64,000 nt of DNA from Planctomycetaceae bacterium (GTDB taxonomy: Bacteria; Planctomycetota; Planctomycetia; Pirellulales; Pirellulaceae): positions 266,786 to 330,785 of the forward strand of contig JACKHM010000006.1 in the NCBI GenBank assembly GCA_020638995.1, in the 5' to 3' direction. Both the position numbers and the translations under genes were made by a program. The notes under the pieces were generated by a model that saw nothing but the letters and a program-made list of their open reading frames with translations, was not told the DNA's origin and did no database searches. Below, piece after piece: positions 44,253 through 52,315 of this stretch. The stretch's first letter is position 1, and each line of letters begins with the position of its first letter.

Positions 44253-45335
44253 ATGGAGTTCGATTCGTTGAGCAGCCGTGAACACAACTCCGTTCGGTCT
44301 ATCTCGCTGGAGCAGTTGATTGCGCTAAATGACGAAATGGCGGGGTTGGTGCGAAGCGGGATTCCATTGGAGTCTGGGTTGGTCAGGCTGGGACAAGATA
44401 TGCCCGGGCGATTGGGACGTTTGGCAAGTTTTCTTGGAGAGCGAACCAGCGCCGGCGAAAGTCTCGATCAAATCCTTGCCAACAACGAAGACCGCTTCCC
44501 TCCATTGTGGCGCGCCGTCGTGCGTGCGGGTTTGCGATCAGGAAGGCTTTCCTCCGCGCTCGAATCGATGGCCACGACCGGGCGCCGCGTCGTTGAGATT
44601 AGAAGTGCCTTTGGCCTAGCTATGGTCTATCCGATGATCGTTGTGATGCTTGCGTTTGGATCGTTTGTCATGCTGACAACCAAGCTTGCCCCGATCACGC
44701 TCGATGCCTACGAAGACTTAACGGTGTCCAGCGATCCGCTCCTGCAATGGCTGGTCTGGTTGGGATCTAGCGCCCGTTGGTGGGGAATCGCAGTTCCTGT
44801 GTTCGTGTTCGTGTGCGTTTTATTGTATTGGTACAGAACCAGTCGCGCAGCGCTGCCCGCTTCAATTACGAGCAAGCACCGAGGAGCGTTGTTCAAATCG
44901 TTGCGAGACGGTCGTATTGCAGCGTTCACGGAGATCTTGGCGCTTCTAATCCGACAACACGTACCGCTACACGAGGCACTCGAACTAGCCGGTGCTGCGT
45001 CAGGCGACGTACAGCTCGCCGGTAGCTCCAAGGCCCTTGCAGGCCGAGTAGAGCGCGGCGAAGCGTTAAAGTTGGACGACGATGCTCTGATCGCATTCCC
45101 TCCGCTCCTGGGCTGGCTAATCGCGGTCGGAGGGCATCCGGAACAATTGGCACAGACGCTGGCCGAAATGGCCCAGCAGTATCGCGAGCGTGCTGAACGC
45201 GCCACGAACTGGTTGACACTCTATCTTCCGATTGTCATCACAGCGGCGGTGGGCGGATCGGTCGTGCTTCTGCAAGCCTTGGCAGTATTTCGCCCCATTT
45301 GCAATCTGCTCTTCGAGTTGGGGAGTCCACTCTAG
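44253..45335 (+). CDS. GspF/PilC-like type II secretion inner-membrane protein (first of three)
   Basis: The ATG at 44253 (MEFDSLSSREHNSV) gives 360 residues; an upstream GTG at 44208 adds a poor leader. It contains two T2SSF-type domains. The first is ALNDEMAGLVRSGIPLESGL with GRRVVEIRSAFGLAMVYPM before a helix, and the second starts RIAAFTEILALLIRQHVPLH with YLPIVITAAVGGSVVLLQ at the end. The N-terminal cytoplasmic domain of bona fide GspF (the PxFxYxAxDxxG start) is missing here but present in the next gene. Its stop overlaps the GTG of the next gene (TAGTG). It should be part of the inner-membrane platform of a pseudopilin assembly machine. Confidence 0.88.
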   Translation: MEFDSLSSREHNSVRSISLEQLIALNDEMAGLVRSGIPLESGLVRLGQDMPGRLGRLASFLGERTSAGESLDQILANNEDRFPPLWRAVVRAGLRSGRLSSALESMATTGRRVVEIRSAFGLAMVYPMIVVMLAFGSFVMLTTKLAPITLDAYEDLTVSSDPLLQWLVWLGSSARWWGIAVPVFVFVCVLLYWYRTSRAALPASITSKHRGALFKSLRDGRIAAFTEILALLIRQHVPLHEALELAGAASGDVQLAGSSKALAGRVERGEALKLDDDALIAFPPLLGWLIAVGGHPEQLAQTLAEMAQQYRERAERATNWLTLYLPIVITAAVGGSVVLLQALAVFRPICNLLFELGSPL

Positions 45336-46510
45336 TGCCACACTACAAGTACACCGCACGCGACAGCGAAGGCAAACAGTTCACGGACAAACTCGAAGCT
45401 GACTCCGAGCAAGCGGCACGTCAGATCTTGGAGACGCGCGGCTTCGAGATCAAAGAGTTGGCGAAATTATCCAACGAATCGCGGCCTCATCTCTCAACGG
45501 ATGAATCGCAACAGGTCACTACACGATTAGCACAACTTGCGGGTGCATCGCTGCCTCTGGCCGCTGGGTTACGCGCAGCGGCCGACGATTGTGGCAACCG
45601 TCGCGTGGCACAGGTCATGCACGAAATCGCAAACCAAGTGGACGGTGGACGTTCGCTGGAGGATATCCTTACCAGCTCACCACATCTCTTTCCGCCTCAT
45701 GTATCGGGACTGGTGTTGGCAGCGACGAAAACGGGGAATCTCGGAGCCGCTCTTTCGGAGTTCCTTGAACATCAACGAAGTGTACGCAGTTTACGACGAG
45801 CGATAACGCGAGGACTTAGCTACCCGCTGTTCGTTCTCTGTCTTGCCGTGGTCGTCTTGTTGGTCATCTTGTTCGGAATCTCGGACCCATATATTCGGCT
45901 ATTTGCCGAATTTGACCTTCAACTTCCGCTGAGTACGCGTTTGCTCATATGGTGGCGAGACTATGGTGTCGTGTGTGCCGGTCTGCTTTCCATCGGTGTT
46001 GTGGTCATAACCGTCGTGCTTAGGCTGACCTTGCCACGCGCAAGTTGGTCGCGGGTCATTGCGCGAGTGCCAATCTTTGGCCCACTGACCTACTGGTCAG
46101 GAATCGCCGAGTGGTGCAGCTTGGTGAGTGTCCTTGTCAAGAATCAGATCGGACTGGCTGAGGCCTTACAGCTGTCGGCAGCGGGGATCGACAGCGCATA
46201 CGTCGGTCAGATTTCCAAGGATTTGGCCAGGCAAACGGCCGATGGTCGTTCGCTATCGGAGCTTCTGGCAACCAACCGGCCGTTTCCTGTCTCCTTAGTG
46301 CCGCTTGTTCGTTGGGGCGAGCGAGTTGGTTTGTTGCATGAAGCTTTTGGGACTGCCAAAGAGTTATTCGACCGTCGCGTGCGAGTGCGAGCGCTCATGC
46401 TACAGTCGATTCTGCCACCCATCCTGTTTGTCATCATTGCATCCAGTGTCGTGATGGTGCTTGGTGCATTATTCGCACCGCTCACTAATCTGGTTCAGAG
46501 TTTGAGTTAG
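45335..46510 (+). CDS. gspF: GspF/PilC-like type II secretion inner-membrane protein (second of three, full-length)
   Basis: A GTG at 45335, overlapping the previous stop by one base, gives 391 residues with the canonical GspF start PHYKYTARDSEGKQF (the frame opens earlier with a TTG, inside the previous gene). The cytoplasmic N-domain is followed by two T2SSF domains: TTRLAQLAGASLPLAAGLRA with RAITRGLSYPLFVL and a helix, then GIAEWCSLVSVLVKNQIGLA and a final helix pair (LPPILFVIIASSVVMVLGAL). This is the most complete of the three GspF-like genes and thus the best candidate for the classical platform protein. The next gene starts 1 bp after the stop. Confidence 0.93.
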   Translation: MPHYKYTARDSEGKQFTDKLEADSEQAARQILETRGFEIKELAKLSNESRPHLSTDESQQVTTRLAQLAGASLPLAAGLRAAADDCGNRRVAQVMHEIANQVDGGRSLEDILTSSPHLFPPHVSGLVLAATKTGNLGAALSEFLEHQRSVRSLRRAITRGLSYPLFVLCLAVVVLLVILFGISDPYIRLFAEFDLQLPLSTRLLIWWRDYGVVCAGLLSIGVVVITVVLRLTLPRASWSRVIARVPIFGPLTYWSGIAEWCSLVSVLVKNQIGLAEALQLSAAGIDSAYVGQISKDLARQTADGRSLSELLATNRPFPVSLVPLVRWGERVGLLHEAFGTAKELFDRRVRVRALMLQSILPPILFVIIASSVVMVLGALFAPLTNLVQSLS

Positions 46511-46511
46511 C

Positions 46512-47783
46512 ATGTTTGACACCACTCTTGCCGCCGTAGGGCCATTGGCTTTGATCGCCTTGGGGCTGATGCTCCTTTGGGCAGCAAGTTACCGCAGCGA
46601 CACCTACATCTACGCAAAGTCAACCGACTTGGTCGCAGCGCTTTTGCGCGTGCTGGGATGGACGATGCTGCTCGTCGGTTTGTTTATCATGCTTGCGTTC
46701 ATGTCACATGTCTTCGCGATTTTTCTGTGGATTGCGACCATCGTGGTTTTGATATCAGGAGTTGTTCGTTACTTCGCAGCCGAACAACAGTCATTGCTGT
46801 GGGCACTGACGGTTGCTGCTGAACACGGCATACCGCTGGAATCTGCGGCTCGGTCTTTCTCCGAAGAACGCAACGATCGGATCGGGGCCCGCGCCGCATT
46901 GTTGGCAGATTACTTGGAAGCTGGAGTTCCCTTGTCTTTGGCGCTAAAGCGATCTCGAACCTCGGTTCCCTCCTCGATAGCACTGGCGGCCGATTTGGGA
47001 CAAGAGTCCGGAGATCTTGGACTCGCGTTGCGGAACGCTGTCGTTCAAATCGATGACAGCGAGATGACATTGCGTTGGACGCTGGAAAGGCTGTTTTACG
47101 TCGCATTCGTCGTTCTTTTTAGTGGTGCGGCGATGTCATTTCTGATGGTGAAAATTGTCCCAGTATTCAAGCGGATGTTCGCAGAGTTTGAGATGGAACT
47201 CCCATATGCAACGGAGATGCTAATCGCCGTTTCCGATATCCTTTCGAGTGGATGGCCGTTACTATTGCCCTTGGTTGCGATTTGGTTGCTGATCGTCATC
47301 GTTGGTCTCTTCTGGTACATGGGAGTCGCACCGCAGAACCTACCCTTGGTGAACCGGTTTTGGTGGTCCGCTGATTGTGCGCTGGTTCTGCGATGGCTGG
47401 CGACTGCCGTACGTCATCGGCGACCACTGGCCGACTCGATCCGGACTCTCGCGTTGCGTTTCCCACACTATCGAGTAAGAGTGCGTCTTGAGCGAGCGTC
47501 GAGCCGCATCGATCGAGGCGCGGACTGGTGCGAAAGCTTGCGTGCAGCCGGAATCATACGCCGACCCGAAAGCACGCTTTTCAAAACAGCCGAAAGAGTT
47601 GGCAATCTCGACTGGACGCTGGAAGAGATGGCGAACAGCGGCGTCCGTCGAGCTGCATATCGCATTCGCGTCTGGATTAGCGTTCTATTCCCTGTTGCTT
47701 TGTTGACGCTCGGGGCGCTGGTGCTGTTCATCACAGTCGGCATCCTCATGCCATTGATTGCCATGATTCAGGGTCTCGCATGA
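46512..47783 (+). CDS. GspF-like protein with extra N-terminal helices (third of three)
   Basis: The 423-residue protein begins with about three membrane helices (LAAVGPLALIALGLMLLWAA, LRVLGWTMLLVGLFIMLAF, VFAIFLWIATIVVLISGVV) in place of the GspF cytoplasmic N-domain. Two T2SSF-like domains follow: WALTVAAEHGIPLESAARSF with LERLFYVAFVVLFSGAAM, and LVLRWLATAVRHRRPLADSI with ISVLFPVALLTLGALVLFIT. The ATG lies directly after the stop of the second gspF-like gene and its own stop overlaps the next ATG (ATGA). Three GspF-like genes in a row are unusual; this one is the most diverged and may have a specialised role. Confidence 0.85.
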   Translation: MFDTTLAAVGPLALIALGLMLLWAASYRSDTYIYAKSTDLVAALLRVLGWTMLLVGLFIMLAFMSHVFAIFLWIATIVVLISGVVRYFAAEQQSLLWALTVAAEHGIPLESAARSFSEERNDRIGARAALLADYLEAGVPLSLALKRSRTSVPSSIALAADLGQESGDLGLALRNAVVQIDDSEMTLRWTLERLFYVAFVVLFSGAAMSFLMVKIVPVFKRMFAEFEMELPYATEMLIAVSDILSSGWPLLLPLVAIWLLIVIVGLFWYMGVAPQNLPLVNRFWWSADCALVLRWLATAVRHRRPLADSIRTLALRFPHYRVRVRLERASSRIDRGADWCESLRAAGIIRRPESTLFKTAERVGNLDWTLEEMANSGVRRAAYRIRVWISVLFPVALLTLGALVLFITVGILMPLIAMIQGLA

Positions 47784-48205
47784 AAACCAAATACCACTCC
47801 GCCAAACGGTGCAATCACGGCACGATTACACACGAAGCGACAATAGCAATTGTGTTAGCAACTGCTGTGATCCTGGGAACAGCGCAAACGCTTGCCTTCA
47901 TATCACACCAGCGGCGCGACGTTGATCGAAGGATACTTGCGTCGCGCGAAGCCGGCAACTTGATGGAGCAAGTCACGGCGAAACCGTGGGATCAGATCAC
48001 GACGGATACACTCGCTGAGTTGGCGTTGTCGGAAGAATGCGCTACGTCATTGCCTGAAGCTCGTTTACAGGTCAGTGTCGCCTCTGCTGCCGATAGCATC
48101 GGAAAGCAAATCACGCTTGAAATTGATTGGGTTACCATGCCAGACCAGCGTGTCGTGCCGCTGCGTTTGATCGCCTGGCGATATCCAACGGAGGGCAGAC
48201 AATGA
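47780..48205 (+). CDS. GspI-like minor pseudopilin (diverged)
   Basis: The 141-residue protein has a short basic leader and a prepilin-like site: Gly, then TITHEATIAIVLATAVILG, with Glu at +5 as in class III prepilins. The rest is a small alpha/beta domain (about 50-141). The order F-F-F-this-J-K matches the I position of type II secretion operons. The +1 residue is Thr instead of Phe/Met and the helix is interrupted by His, so cleavage by the prepilin peptidase should be tested. The gene overlaps both neighbours by ATGA, showing tight coupling. Confidence 0.7.
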   Translation: MKTKYHSAKRCNHGTITHEATIAIVLATAVILGTAQTLAFISHQRRDVDRRILASREAGNLMEQVTAKPWDQITTDTLAELALSEECATSLPEARLQVSVASAADSIGKQITLEIDWVTMPDQRVVPLRLIAWRYPTEGRQ

Positions 48206-48711
48206 TGAGACGTCGTGACGGAGTCACTCTGATCGAGTTGACCGTAGTTCTCACTATCTTATCGCTTGTCTGGTTGAGCGTCACATGCGTGTTGTATTCG
48301 CTGTATAGGGCCGATCAACGACTGCGGGACGATTTACAGCGTGACCACGCACTGGACCGCTTGGCGATGCGATTGAGACTTGACGCTCACGCAGCAAGTT
48401 CGGTTAGCGTGAATAACGTCGACGACAATATCTCGGAACTTGTCCTGACGGTCGACGGCACGCGATCTGTTCACTACAGCGATTTCGAGGGCGGAGTCTA
48501 TCGAATTGTTCGACAAGGCGAGGCAGTGATTCATCAAGATGCTTTCTTGACCGGGCGCGGAAAGACTGAATGGCAGATCGAAACTGGCCAAGTTGGGCGG
48601 TTGATTGACGCGACGTTAACAGTGCAAGTAGTTCCCGTGGGTACTCGTTGGACACGGAACATCAAGGCGGCGGTCGCTCGACATATCCCGGTCACGGAGG
48701 CATCCCAATGA
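48202..48711 (+). CDS. GspJ-like minor pseudopilin
   Basis: The ATG at 48202, preceded by GAGG and overlapping the previous stop (ATGA), gives 169 residues. The product begins MMRRRDG, then VTLIELTVVLTILSLVWLSV: a good prepilin motif with Gly at -1 and Glu at +5. The C-terminal part is a beta-rich pseudopilin domain (ISELVLTVDGTRSVHY, then FEGGVYRIVRQGEAVIHQ). By order and size it corresponds to GspJ of the I/J/K tip complex. Its stop again overlaps the next ATG. The longer frame back to 48127 is not needed. Confidence 0.85.
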   Translation: MMRRRDGVTLIELTVVLTILSLVWLSVTCVLYSLYRADQRLRDDLQRDHALDRLAMRLRLDAHAASSVSVNNVDDNISELVLTVDGTRSVHYSDFEGGVYRIVRQGEAVIHQDAFLTGRGKTEWQIETGQVGRLIDATLTVQVVPVGTRWTRNIKAAVARHIPVTEASQ

Positions 48712-49145
48712 CATCCGTTGGAAACAAAAGGACTCGACTAAAACTTCGGCATGAAGCTCGAACACGTAGCGGCATGATCCTTGCAATGGTGCTTGTCGCG
48801 CTGCTTATCGTGATGATGTTTGGAGCAGGTCTGGCGAACTCGTTTGTTGCTCACCGGCAATTTGCTCGTCTGCGAGAGCAACAACAGCAAGCGTTTTGGA
48901 TCGCAGACTCCGCGTTACAGCGAGCTACCTACCGACTGGCAACGGATCCTGACTACAACGGCGAAACTTGGAATGTTTCCGAGTTCCTTGGCGGGAGGCC
49001 GACCGGGTCGGCGGTTGTGCATATAAAACAAGTTTCCGAGTCGGAACGATCTCATCGTATCCTGGTCGACGCACGCTATTCGGTTAGCGGAAAGAGAGAA
49101 TCGGTCGAGCATCGCGAGTTGCTCGTTTCGGCGTCTCCAGATTGA
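48708..49145 (+). CDS. GspK/PilX-like minor pseudopilin
   Basis: The ATG at 48708 (overlapping the previous stop by ATGA) gives 145 residues. The leader RSG is followed by MILAMVLVALLIVMMFGAGL, a hydrophobic segment without Glu at +5. That absence is normal for GspK and supports its assignment as the tip pseudopilin; this protein, however, is much shorter than classical GspK and lacks its large alpha-domain. The mature part has Ala/Gln-rich helix QQQQAFWIADSALQRATYRL and a beta end. It completes an I-J-K-like trio before the DUF1559 gene. Confidence 0.75.
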   Translation: MTSVGNKRTRLKLRHEARTRSGMILAMVLVALLIVMMFGAGLANSFVAHRQFARLREQQQQAFWIADSALQRATYRLATDPDYNGETWNVSEFLGGRPTGSAVVHIKQVSESERSHRILVDARYSVSGKRESVEHRELLVSASPD

Positions 49146-49175
49146 GTTTTAATTCAACACCAAATCAACATGCCC

Positions 49176-49181
49176 AGGAGG
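49176..49181 (+). promoter_or_regulatory. Perfect ribosome-binding site that fixes the DUF1559 gene start
   Basis: AGGAGG stands 6 nt before the in-frame GTG at 49188 and lies inside the longer frame that opens with ATG at 49170. The placement argues that translation begins at the GTG, giving the short leader MRYKQKLA before the prepilin helix. Confidence 0.75.
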
Positions 49182-49187
49182 CTCGCC

Positions 49188-50036
49188 GTGAGATACAAAC
49201 AGAAATTAGCATTTACACTTGTCGAACTCTTAGTGGTGATTGCGATCATCGGGATCCTCGTCGCCTTATTGCTTCCGGCGGTTCAAGCCGCGCGAGAAGC
49301 CGCGCGTCGAATGAGCTGCATGAACAACCTCACTCAACTGGCAATTGCCGTTCAAGGATACGAATCGGCGTTTCGCGTCTATCCGCCAGGATCGATCAAT
49401 GACAGTGGACCGATTGTCAACGTCGCGCAAGGATATCACCATAACTGGCTCAGTAAATTGCTACCGTATATGGAAGAACAGACGACCTATCAGCACATCG
49501 ACTTGAGCGTGGGGGTTTATGATCAAAAGAATGAGCCGGTGAGAAAGCTCACGCTCAGCTTCCATGGTTGCCCGTCTGACCCCTGGGCTAACGGTCCGAG
49601 TTCGGCGACCAGCTATGCCGGTCTTCATCATGATCAAGAAACTCCCATTGATGTCTCGAACAACGGCGTTTTCTTTCTCAATACGAGCGTAGACTATGAG
49701 CAGATTTCAGATGGAACTTCGAACACGATTTTCTTAGCGGAGAAGTTTGCCGATCAACAACAAGACCTCGGTTGGATGTCAGGAACGCGTGCCACCTTGC
49801 GAAACACCGGCACGCCACTTAACTCGATGAAAACAGGTCCGTGGGGCGCGCGGCCAGTCGATCAAGACACCATCGACCCACTGGTTGTAGGAGGATTTGG
49901 TAGTCACCACCCAGGTGGCGGCAACTTTGCTTTCGGAGACGGACACGTTCGATTCATTTCCGAGTCTGTCGACATTCCAACCTATCAGCAACTTGGCCAC
50001 CGAGCGGATGGCAAGTTGCTAGAGCGAGAGTTTTAG
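49188..50036 (+). CDS. DUF1559 family prepilin-like protein (planctomycete type)
   Basis: With the GTG at 49188 the product has 282 residues: a short leader MRYKQKLA and the prepilin segment FTLVELLVVIAIIGILVALL, then LLPAVQAAREAARRMSCMNN. The Gly normally at -1 is Ala here. The large C-terminal DUF1559 domain contains NWLSKLLPYMEEQTTYQHID, the CPSDPWA region, ISDGTSNTIFLAEKFADQ, and the terminal FGSHHPGGGNFAFGDGHVRF motif, which marks the family. DUF1559 proteins are very abundant in planctomycetes and their function is largely unknown. It closes the GspF-minor pseudopilin operon 42 bp after the K-like gene, so it may be the major subunit built by that machine. Confidence 0.93.
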   Translation: MRYKQKLAFTLVELLVVIAIIGILVALLLPAVQAAREAARRMSCMNNLTQLAIAVQGYESAFRVYPPGSINDSGPIVNVAQGYHHNWLSKLLPYMEEQTTYQHIDLSVGVYDQKNEPVRKLTLSFHGCPSDPWANGPSSATSYAGLHHDQETPIDVSNNGVFFLNTSVDYEQISDGTSNTIFLAEKFADQQQDLGWMSGTRATLRNTGTPLNSMKTGPWGARPVDQDTIDPLVVGGFGSHHPGGGNFAFGDGHVRFISESVDIPTYQQLGHRADGKLLEREF

Positions 50037-50546
50037 GAGAGGTGTTGCTCGGTTGCTGTTGCTTTTCCAATTTCGTGGGAGCCAAACTGCCCAAGATCTT
50101 GACGCAAACTGTCGGAGAGACGCGAACCCCGCGACGGTCGGAACGCGTCGCAGACCTTCGCGATCGTCTCTCACTAACTTGCCCCCCCTCGGAGCGGATT
50201 CTATGACGCAGCTGCTTCGGTGTTGCATATGGGATCTAAGGTGTTTTTCCATCTATCGCTATCGTGTCGCTCCAGCGCGGTCGTCGGAACACGCTGAGTC
50301 GTGGGTGGATAACAAGCGAGTGCACTAGGTAATGACCGCCCGAGGTCGCAGCCGCCACTTGACCACCGCGCGCAACGCCCAGTAAATTAATGAATTACGA
50401 CAAGCGTGCGGTCGTAACTCGAGTGACCTCCCAGCAAATGGCAAGGTCGACTCTTGCTGGCCCCTAACATCCACGGATCCTCGCGGCGGACTCCGGTCTA
50501 GAAATAATTGCCCAGGGGCATCCCATAATCTAAGACGTCTAGTTCG
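50037..50546. other. Intergenic region with a nested hairpin
   Basis: This 510-bp stretch lies between the DUF1559 gene and the YrdC-YwlE fusion gene. It holds a nested inverted repeat at 50115-50172 (described separately) and must contain the promoter of the fusion gene. Open frames seen here lack family features; I consider it non-coding. Confidence 0.5.
50115..50172 (+). other. Nested stem-loop after the pseudopilin operon
   Basis: GAGAGACGCGA (50115-50125) can pair with TCGCGATCGTCTCTC (50158-50172, with a 4-nt asymmetry), and inside it GCGACG (50131-50136) pairs with CGTCGC (50146-50151). It starts 79 bp after the DUF1559 stop. No U-tract follows (a C-run does), so it may be a 3'-end stabiliser or a Rho-dependent end rather than an intrinsic terminator. 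Confidence 0.4.
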
Positions 50547-51731
50547 ATGGCTGCGGCAAGCATCAATCTCCAAACTACGGATGATCCACGCGACGCCATT
50601 CACCGCACGGTGCAGGCGCTCGCAGAAGGCAAACTTGTTGCGGTTCCCAGCGAAACGGTCTACGGTATTGCGTGCAGTGCATTAAATGAGCGTGCCGTCG
50701 CCCGTCTTGCTGAACTGAAGCAGCGATCCTCCGAACATCCATTTACTTTGGCCATCAAGAGTTCGGACGACGCCCAGGACTATGTGCCAACGCTTTCACC
50801 GCTTGCTCAACGTCTTGCTCGGCGATGCTGGCCAGGTCCCGTGACGCTCGTACTTGACAGTACGCATGCGGATAGTTTGCTAGGCCAATTGCCGGCTTCG
50901 GTTCGCGAGGCAGTTATCCCGAATGGATCGGTGGGACTCCGCGTCCCTGCACACGACGCGCTACTGTCAATCTTGCGATTGACCGCGGGCCCACTGGTAC
51001 TGACAAGCGCGAATCACGGGAAACAGAGCGATGCGGTCAATGCCGCCGATGTTGCAAAGCTGTTTGGTGACGAGATCGATTTAATTCTCGATGATGGTCC
51101 GAGCAAATTTGGCCAACCCTCTTCAGTGGTGCGCGTCGGCGACTCGAAACTTCACTTATTGCGATCCGGAGTCATCACCGATCAAGTTCTCAAGCGACTC
51201 GCAAGTCATCTCATTGTCTTCGTATGCACCGGAAACACCTGCCGCAGCCCGATGGCCGAAGGACTCATGCGACAGCGAATCGCGGAGCGATTGAACTGCT
51301 CGATTAACGAACTAGAGGACCACAACGTGATGGTCATGTCGGCGGGTATTGCAGCGATGTCAGGGGGACGTGCGAGTGCCGAATCGGTTCAGCTGATGAA
51401 AGAACGTGGAATCGATATCGAGAAACACGAGAGCCAGCCGTTAAGCGAGCGGCTCGTGCGATTCGCAGACTTGATCTTAACGATGACACGCGGACATCGC
51501 GAGGCAATCATCGCGCAATGGCCGGATGCGGCGGCTCGGACGAAAGTCGTCTGCCGTGATCAGTCGGACGTGAGTGATCCAATTGGCGGACCGATTGAGA
51601 GATATCGTCGGTGTGCGGAACAAATCGATTCGCAATTGGCAAATTGGATCGACGAAATCGACTTTGCATCGATACCAAGCATCGTGCGGTGCGATGAGTC
51701 GAAAACAGAAGCCAACAATTCAGGAAAGTAG
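50547..51731 (+). CDS. Fusion of YrdC/Sua5 threonylcarbamoyl-AMP synthase and low-Mr (YwlE-like) phosphatase
   Basis: The 394-residue protein joins two enzymes. Residues about 15-208 are a YrdC/Sua5 domain (VAVPSETVYGIAC, LAELKQRSSEHPFTLAI with the Lys-x-Arg pair, VGLRVPAH, VLTSANHGKQSD), which makes threonylcarbamoyl-AMP for tRNA t6A. Residues about 222-375 are a low-molecular-weight phosphatase with P-loop VCTGNTCRSPMAEG (catalytic C227, R233) and the acid loop DVSDPIGGP. The P-loop Thr (T231) is at the place where Bacillus YwlE, a protein-arginine phosphatase, has Thr and tyrosine phosphatases usually have Ile. The rpiB gene follows after 5 bp; in Bacillus ywlC (Sua5), ywlE and ywlF (rpiB) are also neighbours. 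No stop or frameshift separates the domains. Confidence 0.93.
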   Translation: MAAASINLQTTDDPRDAIHRTVQALAEGKLVAVPSETVYGIACSALNERAVARLAELKQRSSEHPFTLAIKSSDDAQDYVPTLSPLAQRLARRCWPGPVTLVLDSTHADSLLGQLPASVREAVIPNGSVGLRVPAHDALLSILRLTAGPLVLTSANHGKQSDAVNAADVAKLFGDEIDLILDDGPSKFGQPSSVVRVGDSKLHLLRSGVITDQVLKRLASHLIVFVCTGNTCRSPMAEGLMRQRIAERLNCSINELEDHNVMVMSAGIAAMSGGRASAESVQLMKERGIDIEKHESQPLSERLVRFADLILTMTRGHREAIIAQWPDAAARTKVVCRDQSDVSDPIGGPIERYRRCAEQIDSQLANWIDEIDFASIPSIVRCDESKTEANNSGK

Positions 51732-51736
51732 GACGA

Positions 51737-52183
51737 ATGCAAATCGCGATCGGAAGTGACCACCGTGGCTATAGCATGAAGCTAAAACTGGCCGATCTGC
51801 TTACCGGGCTGGGGCATGCAGTTTCGGATGAGGGCACACACAGCACCGAAAGTTGCGACTATCCCGACATCTCCAGCGCGGTCGCAAAAAAAGTCTCGTC
51901 CGGGGAAGCCGATCGCGGAATTCTGATTTGCGGTACCGGTATCGGCATGGCGATTACGGCGAACAAATTTCCCCGCGTACGCGCGACAACATGCCAGGAC
52001 GAAATTACGGCCGAGATTTGTCGTCGGCACAATGACGTAAATGTACTCTGCTTGTCAGGCGATTTGTTAGGCGAGAGCCGCCTTGATAATCTGCTGCGTG
52101 TGTGGCTCGATACGGAGTTCGAGGGAGGGCGCCACGCGCGACGGTTAGAGAAGATCGCCGAGATCGAAGACTCTTGGTGCTAG
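51737..52183 (+). CDS. rpiB: Ribose-5-phosphate isomerase B
   Basis: The 148-residue protein is a complete RpiB/LacAB-family isomerase: it starts MQIAIGSDHRGYSMK with the substrate-binding GSDHxGY, has the catalytic Cys in GILICGTGIGMAITANK, and the NxxRAT-like region PRVRATTCQDE with HNDVNVLCLSG further on. It interconverts ribose-5-phosphate and ribulose-5-phosphate in the pentose phosphate pathway. It lies 5 bp after the YrdC-YwlE fusion gene and is thus in the same operon. All key residues are present. Confidence 0.97.
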   Translation: MQIAIGSDHRGYSMKLKLADLLTGLGHAVSDEGTHSTESCDYPDISSAVAKKVSSGEADRGILICGTGIGMAITANKFPRVRATTCQDEITAEICRRHNDVNVLCLSGDLLGESRLDNLLRVWLDTEFEGGRHARRLEKIAEIEDSWC

Positions 52184-52315
52184 CGTCGCTGCGGCCCGTG
52201 AAATCGGGAAATTCTGCGCAATCGGCAAATTCTTGAAGTCACGTGCTCCAAAGGTCCGACAGCCTTACAGAGCGGTTCTTCGATTGCGCGCGGTCAAATT
52301 TCTTCGAGGTTACCC

